From the NCBI GenBank assembly GCA_041687675.1, contig JAWLBM010000014.1, positions 31,101 through 95,100 of the forward strand: DNA of 64,000 nt, given 5' to 3'. Under the pieces are notes generated by a model. It saw nothing but the letters and a program-made list of their open reading frames with translations, was not told where the DNA came from and did no database searches. Both the position numbers and the translations under genes were made by a program. Shown piece by piece: positions 45,318 through 53,464 of this stretch (its first letter is position 1; each line of letters opens with the position of its first letter). The DNA comes from JAWLBM01 sp041687675. Its GTDB lineage: Bacteria > Pseudomonadota > Alphaproteobacteria > Rhizobiales > Pleomorphomonadaceae.

Positions 45318-45497
45318 TCAGTCCATCTCCCAAAGCGGCGACGCCGCGATTCGCGCCGCCGGGTCCATCGCCCCGACGACCTCCACCGCCGGGGGCCGCG
45401 CCCCGTACTCGGCCAGCGCCTCGACGTTCAGGAACGCCACGGCCACGAAGGCCACGAAGCCGAAGGATAGCATCGCCGTGATAAACGCGGAGCGCAT
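45318..45497 (-). CDS. small hypothetical protein with N-terminal hydrophobic segment
   Basis: 59 aa from ATG 45497 (GGGAAG upstream). A hydrophobic stretch ITAMLSFGFVAFVAVAFLNVEALA is followed by 30 polar residues with PAVEVVGAMDP. It could be a signal-anchored or secreted peptide. It has no recognisable family. It lies 63 bp upstream of treY on the same strand. A longer reading from 45623 is possible but unlikely. Confidence 0.5.
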   Translation of the reverse strand: MRSAFITAMLSFGFVAFVAVAFLNVEALAEYGARPPAVEVVGAMDPAARIAASPLWEMD

Positions 45498-46112
45498 CCG
45501 TTTCTTCCCCAGCACCGTGATCCCGGGGTTCAACGTGGGAAGCCGGCGGGGGTTCCGGAGGGGGGCACGAGGAGCCAAGCTCTGGCATTCGAAGTCGGCT
45601 GCAGGTCGAGCGGAACCCGACATGGCCAGATCAAGTCAGCCGCATGTTGGGCGCGCAAGCCGGCGGGCAACTATGACCGGCAGAGCCGAGGGTTACGGGC
45701 AGAGTTCGTTTTACGGCATCGTAGGCGGGTGACGGAGCGGGGAACGCACCGCCAATCGAGATCATTTTTATGCCCCGCCGGAGCGACAAGTCGCCGCGAA
45801 GGCGCAATGAGTTCCGCTCTAACTCGGCAGTTGCCCAATACTCAGCCACAACATGTTGATTTACACAGTTCTAGAATTGTGTCGGATCCGGTCCGTAACG
45901 ACCCGATGCCGGGAGCCGATCAGAACCGCTCGGCCCAAGTGCAGGCTCGCATGAGCACGACCGGATCCTCGGGAGGCTTTAATTCGCTCGATCGTGACGG
46001 TGCAAACCGAATACGCTCGTGTACGATTTCCGCTCCATAAGTAATACCGAGTTGGTCTGGTGCATGCGCCATAGAGCTGGGTTGCGGCATGTGGTTCAGC
46101 ATGAGAGGCGGC
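45498..46112. other. lower-GC intergenic stretch with palindromes
   Basis: 615 bp without a supportable gene, visibly less GC-rich than its surroundings. Contains CAACATGTTG (45849-45858) and, four bases later, an imperfect 20-bp dyad with centre TTCTAGAA (45863-45882, two mismatched pairs of ten). It continues the base composition of the adjacent glycosyltransferase gene, so it is likely part of the same foreign patch. Confidence 0.5.
45849..45882. promoter_or_regulatory. adjacent palindromes in the low-GC stretch
   Basis: CAACATGTTG followed by a near-perfect dyad starting ACACA and ending TGTGT. Possibly protein-binding sites; no gene start is close enough to assign them. Confidence 0.3.
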
Positions 46113-47384
46113 TTACGTGCCATTCCGGGAATGCTTTGTGCCCAACGGTCCGCACCGTGCATCGGCCGATAACACGCTCGCTTCCCGCGGGGACGAGGTG
46201 GAAATCGATGTAAGTCCATCGCTCTCCTCAGTGGCCCAATACGCAGACCAAGCCAAACCAAGTAATAGAAGCGGACCGATCGGCCAACCCACCCAGTTAA
46301 ATGGAAGGACGATGATTGGCAAGAACCATACAAGCATCATAATGTGCCCAGTGAATCGACTCCGCTCGTCAAGTTTATTCTGAAAGAATAGCAGGATTGC
46401 AACAGACGCAATGGAAAGATCATAATTATGGGCATATGGCGTGGAAACGATGGCACCCAGCAGCGTTATCCCCAGTTTACGCTCTAAAGATCTCGATGAT
46501 CGCCAAGTTCTGTATACAATAATGAGTGAGACCATGGTGACAACTGCCTGCACTAAATAGGCGAATGCTAGATTATCATATAAAATCCTAACAGACATAA
46601 AGGCAGTCGGCATCATGAGCTGAAAATTACCAGATCCCGCCTCAAGCAGGCTAGACGTTGTCTCAAAGTTGGCGTTTAGATAAGAAATCCAAACGTCCCA
46701 GCCGAATATTAATCCGCTGCTTAGTATGACTAATCCGCCGACCGCTGCAGCGCTTGCTATTGCGGCCCAATTCCGGGTTGCGATTAGCACGACCGGGACG
46801 ACTAGTCCAAGCTGTGGTTTCACCGTGAGAAGCCCGAACAGTGTCCCTGATACAATCGGCCTCGATCCCGACAGCCGCAATCCTGCCACGAGCAGGGCCG
46901 CAATCAATGTGCCGGACTGCCCTGCGACAAAGTTCACGAAGGTCGAGGGGGCAAGGGCCAAACTCAGCCCGGCCAACCCCGGCCTGCGGAAGAGTGGCGT
47001 AGCGGCGGCCAGTAGGGCCGCCAGGCCGACCACCGTCCAAAACCCATAGGCAGCCAAATAGGGCATCAGCGCAAGCGGCACAACGAAATACAAGAAGTGC
47101 GGTGGATAAGACCATAGGTGAAGCGGGAAATCCTGCCCGAGCACCTCCGATTGTTCGACATGGAAAGATTCTACATCAAAAATGCGTTCAACTTCACCAC
47201 GTCCCAAGAGATCTGAAGCCATCCACAGGTTTATGAAGTCGCGCCCAACAAAATGACCGGTCGGATCTACAAGCCCATCAGACCCTCCAAAATATTTTAG
47301 CGAGAACACTATATACAAGGGGATCGGCAGAGCCAGCACTAGTCCGGCCACCAGCGCTTTCGAAACGATCGGCAGTTGCGCCAC
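46113..47384 (-). CDS. GT87/DUF2029-type membrane glycosyltransferase
   Basis: 423 aa from GTG 47384 (GGAGGG upstream). Nine or more membrane segments. The N-terminal loop has HFVGRDFINLWMASDLLGRG with an Asp typical of GT-C glycosyltransferases, and AYGFWTVVGLAALLAA and SGTLFGLLTVKPQLGLVVPVVLIATRNW match the GT87 (DUF2029) group, which transfers mannose or arabinose from polyprenyl phosphate. Codon use is markedly less GC-rich than its neighbours and the last 40 residues are polar and unlike membrane protein, suggesting recent acquisition. A partner polyprenyl sugar transferase is not adjacent. Confidence 0.85.
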   Translation of the reverse strand: MAQLPIVSKALVAGLVLALPIPLYIVFSLKYFGGSDGLVDPTGHFVGRDFINLWMASDLLGRGEVERIFDVESFHVEQSEVLGQDFPLHLWSYPPHFLYFVVPLALMPYLAAYGFWTVVGLAALLAAATPLFRRPGLAGLSLALAPSTFVNFVAGQSGTLIAALLVAGLRLSGSRPIVSGTLFGLLTVKPQLGLVVPVVLIATRNWAAIASAAAVGGLVILSSGLIFGWDVWISYLNANFETTSSLLEAGSGNFQLMMPTAFMSVRILYDNLAFAYLVQAVVTMVSLIIVYRTWRSSRSLERKLGITLLGAIVSTPYAHNYDLSIASVAILLFFQNKLDERSRFTGHIMMLVWFLPIIVLPFNWVGWPIGPLLLLGLAWSAYWATEESDGLTSISTSSPREASVLSADARCGPLGTKHSRNGT

Positions 47385-47476
47385 TTGCCCTCCAGTCCGC
47401 CGGGTTCACGGCGATCAACAGTATATTCGGCCGTTGGGAGCATATGCGTACAATTCTAACGGGTGATGAACTCTTT

Positions 47477-48922
47477 TCACCCCCGCCAGAACACCGGGCT
47501 CAGCACCACGAGCACGGCCACCACCTCGAGGCGGCCGAGGAGCATGGCGAAGGAGAGGATCCAGAGGACGGGTTCGGGGAGGGTGGCGAAGTTGCCGGCG
47601 GGGCCGATGACGGGGCCGATGCCGGGGCCGACGTTGGCGAGGGCCTGAGCCACCGCGGAAAAGGCGGTGACGAAGTCGATGCCCGTGGCGGCGACCATGG
47701 CGGTGAGAACCCACAGGGCGCCCAGCAGCATCCAGGTGAAGGCGAAGACCGACCGGACCACCTCGTCCTCGACGACGCGCCCGTTGTAGATCACCCGCGT
47801 CAGCCGGTGAGGGTGGAGCCTGGTCTGGAGCTGGTTGCGCAGCGCCCGGGCCATGATCAGCAGCCGGTAGGGCTTCATACCGCCGGAGGTCGAGCCGGTG
47901 CAGCCGCCGACCAGCGTGATGAGCAGGAAGGCCGTCTCGGCGAACGGGCCCCAGGTGATGTAGTTCTCGGTCGCGTAACCCGTCGTGGTGATCACCGAGA
48001 CCACGTTGAAGAGCGTGCCCCACAGCGCCGGCAGGAATTCGGCGTCGGTGGCGACCAGCCGCCAGGCGACGATCAGCGCCACCACGGCGGCGATGATGCG
48101 CACGTAAAGCCGGACCTGGTCGTCCTCGAAGATCGCCCTGGCGCGGCCGTGGAAGACGAGGAGCATCAGCGGAAAGGTGATCCCGCCGAGGAACATCATC
48201 ACCAGCAGCACCGCCTGGATCGGCACGTCGAAGAAGCCGGCGGAGGCGTCGTGGGTGGAGAAGCCGCCGGTCGACACCGCCGTGAAGGCGTGGACGGCCG
48301 CGTCGAGCGGCGTCGCCCCGAGCGCCAGCATGGCGAAGACGCCGAGCCCGGTGATCGCCAGGTAGAGCAGCACGATCTGGCGGATCAGCACGACCAGGCG
48401 GGCGGTGGCCTTCTCGCTGACGTCCGAGCTCTCCATCCGGAAGAGCTGCATGCCGGAAATGCGGAGAAACGGCAGCAGGATGATCCCGAGCGCGATCACG
48501 CCCAGCCCGCCGATCCACTGCATCAGCCCGCGCCAGAGGAGAAGGCCGGGCGGCAGGTCGTCCAGCCCGGAGATCACCGTCGAACCGGTGGTGGTGAAGC
48601 CGGACATCGCCTCGAAATAGGCGCCGGCGAAGCTGATCGGCAGCGAGGAGAGCCACAGCGGCAGTGCGCCGACGAAGCTCATCACCACCCAGGACAGGAC
48701 CGTCAGCAGGAAGCCCTGCCGCAGGCTCAGGCGGATCGATCCCGTCCAGGTGGCGGTGGACATCAGCGCGCCGAAGCCGACGGCGATCACCGCCGAGAGG
48801 ACGAAGACCTGCCAGTCCGGATTGCGGTTGGCGAGGTCGACGAGGGCGCAGACAAGCAGCATCGGGCCGGTCGTGACGCACAGCACGCCGACGACGAAGA
48901 AGACCGGGCGGACATCGAGCAT
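47477..48922 (-). CDS. trkH: potassium uptake protein, TrkH family
   Basis: 481 aa from ATG 48922. About ten membrane segments arranged as repeated M-P-M units; selectivity-filter-like TTTGS (SGFTTTGSTVISG), then FSTHD (TGGFSTHDASAGF), VTTTGYATENY and GCTGSTSGGMKPYRLLI near the C-terminus. It is the pore subunit of the Trk potassium importer, usually regulated by TrkA (not adjacent). The gene is typical in composition, unlike the glycosyltransferase downstream. Confidence 0.94.
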   Translation of the reverse strand: MLDVRPVFFVVGVLCVTTGPMLLVCALVDLANRNPDWQVFVLSAVIAVGFGALMSTATWTGSIRLSLRQGFLLTVLSWVVMSFVGALPLWLSSLPISFAGAYFEAMSGFTTTGSTVISGLDDLPPGLLLWRGLMQWIGGLGVIALGIILLPFLRISGMQLFRMESSDVSEKATARLVVLIRQIVLLYLAITGLGVFAMLALGATPLDAAVHAFTAVSTGGFSTHDASAGFFDVPIQAVLLVMMFLGGITFPLMLLVFHGRARAIFEDDQVRLYVRIIAAVVALIVAWRLVATDAEFLPALWGTLFNVVSVITTTGYATENYITWGPFAETAFLLITLVGGCTGSTSGGMKPYRLLIMARALRNQLQTRLHPHRLTRVIYNGRVVEDEVVRSVFAFTWMLLGALWVLTAMVAATGIDFVTAFSAVAQALANVGPGIGPVIGPAGNFATLPEPVLWILSFAMLLGRLEVVAVLVVLSPVFWRG

Positions 48923-49080
48923 CTGGTCACCGCGACGTGCGGCCGGGACCGGTGGTATCCCGGCCGCAGTCGCGGGGCCGCCACGAAGCGGCCCATCACG
49001 CAAAACGGCATACGCCCGGTGTTGCTGCGCCGCAAGAGGGTGGCAGCGAGCGGATGACGCATCCCGGGACGACCCCTGCC

Positions 49081-49116
49081 GCAAGCGGATGGTTAACAAT
49101 GCGGTAATCCGCTTGC
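49081..49116. promoter_or_regulatory. inverted repeat between trkH and a small gene
   Basis: Perfect 10-bp arms GCAAGCGGAT (49081-49090) and ATCCGCTTGC (49107-49116) around a 16-nt loop containing GTTAAC. It lies 16 bp upstream of the 49133 start and about 160 bp upstream of trkH; it may be an operator for either. Confidence 0.5.
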
Positions 49117-49132
49117 TGCACACTCCCGTGCC

Positions 49133-49294
49133 ATGCGACCGATCTATCTCGCGGCAATCCTGGTGATCCTCGCCGGCCTCGACACGGGGCTCAATGACGG
49201 TGCGGCCATGGCCTGGATCGTGCGGGAGGCGGTCGCCTTCGGCATGGGCCTCGAGCGCGAGATCCAGTGGATGCTCAAGCGGATCGGTCTGTGA
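49133..49294 (+). CDS. small protein, possibly conserved
   Basis: 53 aa, ATG 49133: MRPIYLAAILVILAGLDTGL, then a polar helix ending LEREIQWMLKRIGL. A hydrophobic N-terminus and an amphipathic basic tail suggest a short membrane-associated protein. Codon use fits the genome and an inverted repeat precedes it. The last 20 bp overlap the convergent gene at 49275. No family recalled with certainty. Confidence 0.5.
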   Translation: MRPIYLAAILVILAGLDTGLNDGAAMAWIVREAVAFGMGLEREIQWMLKRIGL

Positions 49295-49487
49295 CGCCTC
49301 GGCTCTTGGTCTTCTCGCCGTCGAGGAAGATCTGGTAGCCCGTCCAGGAGCAGACGACGCCTCCAGAGATCGCCAGAGTCGCGACGAGATACTGCCCGCG
49401 CGTCACCGCGAGCGCGGCGCCGACGAGCAGCACCACCTCCATCACGGAAAAGCGCGGCCTGAACAGGTAGCGGACGAAGGCACGCAT
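49275..49487 (-). CDS. small two-helix membrane protein
   Basis: 70 aa from ATG 49487 (GGTGA upstream). A basic start (MRAFVRYLFRPRF) precedes two membrane segments (VMEVVLLVGAALAVT and LVATLAISGGVVCSWTGYQIFL) and a charged tail. It has no known family. It overlaps the convergent 49133 gene by 20 bp. Confidence 0.5.
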   Translation of the reverse strand: MRAFVRYLFRPRFSVMEVVLLVGAALAVTRGQYLVATLAISGGVVCSWTGYQIFLDGEKTKSRGVTDRSA

Positions 49488-49882
49488 GGCGGTCACCGAT
49501 CTCGAATGCCGGCCCCGCCTGGTGCGATCGCCCGCCCGCACCGTCGGAACCACCCGCCCCCAGAGGGCGGAACCCCGGGCCCGACCAACCTCTCCGACGC
49601 ATCGGCGCCGCGGTCCGGCCCACGACGGAGCCAGCCTGCCAGTCCGGCGAGATGCATGCTCCAAGAAACATGTTAGCTGATACATCGACGGGGCCGCAAA
49701 CGCGTTCTGAAGAGGCACCGCTCAGAACAGGTATTTCGTTCGCCAGCCGGACTTTGGCGCGCGCACCTGCCGCGCCCGCGACCGCCGCACGCAATCCATG
49801 ATCTTTGAACGTTTTACCCGCGCCGGCGTGATGACGGCGTCATGATCCTGTGGTTCGATGCTATCGGTGCGGGAGGCCTGCG
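49488..49882. other. intergenic region
   Basis: 395 bp with no credible gene. Holds the odd palindrome ATGACGGCGTCAT (49831-49843) about 40 bp upstream of the zinc-ribbon gene. Nothing else is recognised. Confidence 0.5.
49831..49843. promoter_or_regulatory. palindrome upstream of the zinc-ribbon gene
   Basis: ATGACG-G-CGTCAT, perfect, 39 bp before the 49883 start; a candidate operator. Confidence 0.35.
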
Positions 49883-50101
49883 ATGAAGAGCGTCTACCAC
49901 TGCCCCGGATGCATGCATGTCTTCGAGGCCGGTGCGACCGGCCCCGGTTCCAAGGTGACCTGCCCCCAGTGCCATGTGGTGACCTGCGCACAATGGGCCC
50001 GCCTCGAACCTGACGAGGTGGCGATGTGGCAGCCGCGCCGGGCCCCCTCCGTCCCCTCGGTGCAACCTGCGGTTCTCGCCGACGAAAAACTGCGCCGCTA
50101 G
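49883..50101 (+). CDS. small zinc-ribbon protein
   Basis: 72 aa from ATG 49883 with GGGAGG six bases upstream. Two CPxC knuckles 18 residues apart (HCPGCMHVF and VTCPQCHVV) form a likely zinc ribbon, followed by TCAQWARLEPDEV and a disordered Pro/Ser tail. Zinc-ribbon proteins of this size act as adaptors or unknown regulators. It ends overlapping the convergent ROK kinase by 4 bp. Confidence 0.7.
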   Translation: MKSVYHCPGCMHVFEAGATGPGSKVTCPQCHVVTCAQWARLEPDEVAMWQPRRAPSVPSVQPAVLADEKLRR

Positions 50102-51060
50102 GCCCCCGTCCCGCCGTCCCTCACCGCCTCGATGGCGAGCCGGGCCGCGCCGACGGGACCGGCGTCGTCGCCGAGACGTGCGGCCAGGACAGGAACGTCC
50201 GACGGGATCATCGCGCGGCGGCGATGGAGTTCGTCGCGGATGCCGGGCAGCAGCGCCCCGAGGTTGCGCGAGACGCCGCCGGCCATCACGAACACGTCCG
50301 GGGTGAGCGTCGCCGCGAGGGTGACGAGCCCCAGCCCGAGCCAGCGCGCCGCCCGCTCCACCTCAGCGCCCGCCGCGGCGTCGCCGGCGGCGGCAGCCTC
50401 GAACAGCAGCCGGGCGCCGGCCTTTCCCGGGTCGCCGCCGGCGAGACGGGAGACCACCCCCTCGCCGCGCCGCGCCAGGTCAGCGGTCCGCCGGTCGAGC
50501 GCGGTGCCGGAGGCCAGCACCTCCAGGCAGCCGCGGCCGCCGCAGTAGCACTCGGGGCCCTCTGGATCGATCGGCATGTGCCCGGCCTCGCCGTGGCGGC
50601 CGTCGACGGACCGCTGCACCACGCCGTCGAGCACGGCCGCGACGCCGACGCCGGTGCCGACGGTGACCATCACCACCCGCCGGAAGCCCCGCCCCGCGCC
50701 GAGCCATGCCTCCCCCAGCGCGGCCACGTTGGCGTCGTTGTCGACCGCGACCGGGACCTGCAGGGCCTCTCCGAGCGGGGTCTTCAGGTCGGTGGGCGGC
50801 CAGCCGCCGAGCGTATAGGGGTTGTCGACGACGCCGCTCAGCGGGTCGACCGGGCCGGTGACGCCCACGCCGAGGCCGGCGATCTGGCGGCCCTCCCCGG
50901 CCGCGAGGCCCCGGACGGCGGCGACGATCCGCCGGAGCGTGTCCTCCGGCCCGCGTCCCGGGTCGGTCGGGATGGCGGTCCGCGCCAGGATCGTGCCCTG
51001 CGCATCGACCAGCGCGATCTTGGTGCCCGTGCCGCCGATGTCGATCCCCGCGACGATCAT
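50098..51060 (-). CDS. ROK-family sugar kinase
   Basis: 320 aa from ATG 51060, which overlaps the SIS gene stop (ATGA). N-terminal ATP site AGIDIGGTGTKIALVD, catalytic Asp in DNDANVAALGEAW, VMVTVGTGVGVAAVL, and the ROK zinc motif GEAGHMPIDPEGPECYCGGRGCLE (His plus three Cys). It phosphorylates a hexose or amino sugar. Being coupled to a SIS protein and divergent from a ROK regulator, it likely supplies a sugar 6-phosphate to that pathway. Confidence 0.91.
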   Translation of the reverse strand: MIVAGIDIGGTGTKIALVDAQGTILARTAIPTDPGRGPEDTLRRIVAAVRGLAAGEGRQIAGLGVGVTGPVDPLSGVVDNPYTLGGWPPTDLKTPLGEALQVPVAVDNDANVAALGEAWLGAGRGFRRVVMVTVGTGVGVAAVLDGVVQRSVDGRHGEAGHMPIDPEGPECYCGGRGCLEVLASGTALDRRTADLARRGEGVVSRLAGGDPGKAGARLLFEAAAAGDAAAGAEVERAARWLGLGLVTLAATLTPDVFVMAGGVSRNLGALLPGIRDELHRRRAMIPSDVPVLAARLGDDAGPVGAARLAIEAVRDGGTGA

Positions 51061-52085
51061 AGCTCCGTGGTCACCTTGCCGAGGTGGCGGAAGACGCCCG
51101 GCTCGATCCCCGCGGCCTCGGCCAGGGCGACGGTCAGGAGTTGCAGCGGCAGCGGCTCGAGCAGCGGGCCCGCGCCGGCGAAAGGCGGCGTTGGGATCGC
51201 CAGCGGCCCGGACTCCGGCGGAGCGTCGAGCCGCACCACCGTCGCGCCGAAGCGGGCGAGGTCCCGGCCGAGGGCCGCGTTGAGCTCGCGCTCCCGGGTG
51301 TCCTCCCCCATCAGCAGGACGGCGGTGAGCCGCTCGTCCGCCATCTCCAGCGGGCCGTGGCGGAACTGCGCCGAACTCGCCCATTCGACGGGGTGCTTGG
51401 CGGCCTCCTTGGCGATCAGTGCGCCATAGGCGGCGGAGGCGAGGGAGGCGCCGCGGGCGAGCAGGTAGAGCCGCTGCGGAAGTCCGATCTCGGCCCTGAT
51501 CCGCGCCACCCGCGCGCCGAACCCGGTCAGCCAGCCGGCCATCGCGGCAGCGACGGCGGGGATGTCGGGCTCGCCCTCCCCCTTCGCCGCACGCTCCAGC
51601 ACGAGGCAAGCGGCGAGCGTGTTGAGGTAGGTCCGGGTGCTGACCGCCGCCTCCGGTCCGGCGCCGATGTCGACGACCGCGTCCGCCCCGGCCGCGAGCG
51701 GGCTCGACGCATCGTTGGTCAGCGCCAGCAACACCGCCCCGCGACGGCGCACCTCGTCGGCCGCGACCACGATTTCCGCGCTGCGCCCGGACTGGGAGGC
51801 GATGATGAGGAGGGTGTCCCGCCCGACCAGCGGAAGGGCGGAGGAGAGAAGCTCGGAGGTCTCCATCAGCCAGGCCGCGCGGCCCTCGCCGAGGAGCGCG
51901 ATCCACAGCGGCCGGAGCGCCGCGTGCGAGGCGCCCATGCCGGTCAGGATGATCCGCGAGAAGCGGCCGGCGTCGGCAAGCAGCGGGCGAGCCGCCCGGC
52001 TCGCGGCCGCCCGGTCCAGCGCCTCGAGGCGCTCCGGCTGGGAGAGGATGTCCGAGACATAGACGCCGCCCTTGTCCGCTTGCAT
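51057..52085 (-). CDS. double-SIS-domain sugar isomerase/deglycase-like protein
   Basis: 342 aa from ATG 52085 (AGGAAGG upstream). Two SIS domains: the first has SRIILTGMGASHAALRPLWIALLGEG and LLIIASQSGRSAEIV, the second has YLLARGASLASAAYGALIAKEAAKHPVEWASSAQFRHGPLEMADER. This is the GlmS C-domain/AgaS/FrlB layout. Members isomerise amino sugars or cleave sugar-amine phosphates. Upstream of the kinase in an overlapping pair, it probably acts on the phosphorylated imported sugar. Confidence 0.88.
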   Translation of the reverse strand: MQADKGGVYVSDILSQPERLEALDRAAASRAARPLLADAGRFSRIILTGMGASHAALRPLWIALLGEGRAAWLMETSELLSSALPLVGRDTLLIIASQSGRSAEIVVAADEVRRRGAVLLALTNDASSPLAAGADAVVDIGAGPEAAVSTRTYLNTLAACLVLERAAKGEGEPDIPAVAAAMAGWLTGFGARVARIRAEIGLPQRLYLLARGASLASAAYGALIAKEAAKHPVEWASSAQFRHGPLEMADERLTAVLLMGEDTRERELNAALGRDLARFGATVVRLDAPPESGPLAIPTPPFAGAGPLLEPLPLQLLTVALAEAAGIEPGVFRHLGKVTTEL

Positions 52086-52216
52086 CGGTTGGCCTTCCTG
52101 CTTCCACCGGACCCCGCCGGCAGCCCGGATCCGGAACCGCCCCGGCGTCGGTTCGCAGGCCGCCTCCAGGGCTCTCCTGCTGTCCGCGATCGCGCCGGCG
52201 TCGGGGTCAGAATAAC

Positions 52217-52229
52217 TCAAATCATTTGA
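52217..52229. promoter_or_regulatory. candidate operator for the ROK regulator
   Basis: Perfect odd palindrome TCAAAT-C-ATTTGA in an AT-rich island of the 197-bp gap between the divergent SIS/kinase and regulator/transporter operons, 53 bp from the regulator start. ROK/NagC-type regulators bind AT-rich palindromes. Confidence 0.5.
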
Positions 52230-52282
52230 CTTAACAAAGCGCCTCGCGCACTCTCGCTCTCCGGGAGGCTTCGGGATCGGCC

Positions 52283-53464
52283 ATGGCGCTGAGGGGAACC
52301 AACCAGGAGTTCGGGCGGCCGTACAACCGGCGCATCGTGCTCGAGACGATCCGGCTCGGCGGCCCGCTGACCCGTGCCGACATCGCCAAGCGCGTCGGCC
52401 TCACCCTCCAGACCGTCTCGACCATCACCGCGGAACTGATCGAGCAGGGCCTGGTGGTCCTGCGACGGCCGGCCGCCCGCGGACGCGGCTTCCCGGCGCC
52501 GGTGCTGGAGATCGATCCCGGCGGCGGCTTCGCGATCGGCCTGCACCTGACGCCCCGCGGCGTGCAGGCGGCGCTGGTCAACATGGCCGGCGAGATCGTG
52601 GTTGCGGACGGCTTCGACCTGCCGGCGGGCGGGCCGGCGGCGACGTTCCGCGAGATCGCCCGGGTGGTGGACAGGCTGGTGGCCGGCCGTTCGGGACAGG
52701 TGCTCGGCGCCGGGCTGGCGATGCCCGGCCCGTTCGACGTCGAGCCGATGAGCTTCGTCGGGCCGACCACGCTGGAAGGCTGGAAGGACGTGCCGATCGC
52801 CGAGCACCTCCAGGCCGCACTCGGCTTCCCGGCCTTCATCGAGAGCGACATGGCCGCCGCGGCGCACGGGGAGCGCATGTACGGCATCGGCGTGCGCACG
52901 CGGACCTTCTACTACCTCTACTTCGGCGTCGGCCTCGGCGGCTCGATGATCCAGGACGGCGAGGTGCAGCGCGGCGCCTGGGGCAACGCCGGCGAGATCG
53001 GGCACATCCCTATGGTGCCGGGCGGCGAGCCCTGCCCTTGCGGCAACCGAGGCTGCCTGGAGCGCTACGTGTCGCTGGAGGCCTTCGAGCGCCGCGGCGG
53101 CTCGCTCGACGCCGCCGCCTTCGCACGCGAGACGGCGCCGATCCTGCGCGCCGCCGTGGTCACCGTGGAGAACCTCTACGACCCCGAGACCATCGTCCTC
53201 GGCGGCCTTGTTCCTCCCGCCCTGCTCGAGGCTTACGCGCGGGAGCTCGAGCAGCTTCCGAACTCCGTGGCGGCGCGGCGGGCCCGCGCCCTGCCCCGGG
53301 TCTTGCTGTCCGACGGCGGCGCCGACACGGTGCTGCGCGGGGCGGCCGCGCTCGCCGTCTCCGGCGCACTGTCGCCGCGCATCGGCCTCCTCTTCCCGCC
53401 GCCCGGGCCCGACCTGTCGCCCGGGCCCGATCCCCAGCGATCCGAGTTGAGCCTGCCGACATGA
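52283..53464 (+). CDS. ROK-family transcriptional regulator (NagC/XylR-like)
   Basis: 393 aa. N-terminal winged helix (LTRADIAKRVGLTLQTVSTITAELIEQGLVV) joined to a ROK domain with LGAGLAMPGPFDV and the zinc motif GEIGHIPMVPGGEPCPCGNRGCLE. The ATP site seen in the kinase is absent (FAIGLHLTPRGVQAALV). It likely senses a sugar and represses both divergent operons. It overlaps the transporter ATPase gene by 4 nt. Confidence 0.91.
   Translation: MALRGTNQEFGRPYNRRIVLETIRLGGPLTRADIAKRVGLTLQTVSTITAELIEQGLVVLRRPAARGRGFPAPVLEIDPGGGFAIGLHLTPRGVQAALVNMAGEIVVADGFDLPAGGPAATFREIARVVDRLVAGRSGQVLGAGLAMPGPFDVEPMSFVGPTTLEGWKDVPIAEHLQAALGFPAFIESDMAAAAHGERMYGIGVRTRTFYYLYFGVGLGGSMIQDGEVQRGAWGNAGEIGHIPMVPGGEPCPCGNRGCLERYVSLEAFERRGGSLDAAAFARETAPILRAAVVTVENLYDPETIVLGGLVPPALLEAYARELEQLPNSVAARRARALPRVLLSDGGADTVLRGAAALAVSGALSPRIGLLFPPPGPDLSPGPDPQRSELSLPT

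Noticed and set aside
40705..45588. One giant protein spanning treZ and sequence opposite/overlapping treY
   Set aside because: The frame is open through both, but treY is coded in another frame on the same strand and treZ has its own ribosome site and start at 42513.
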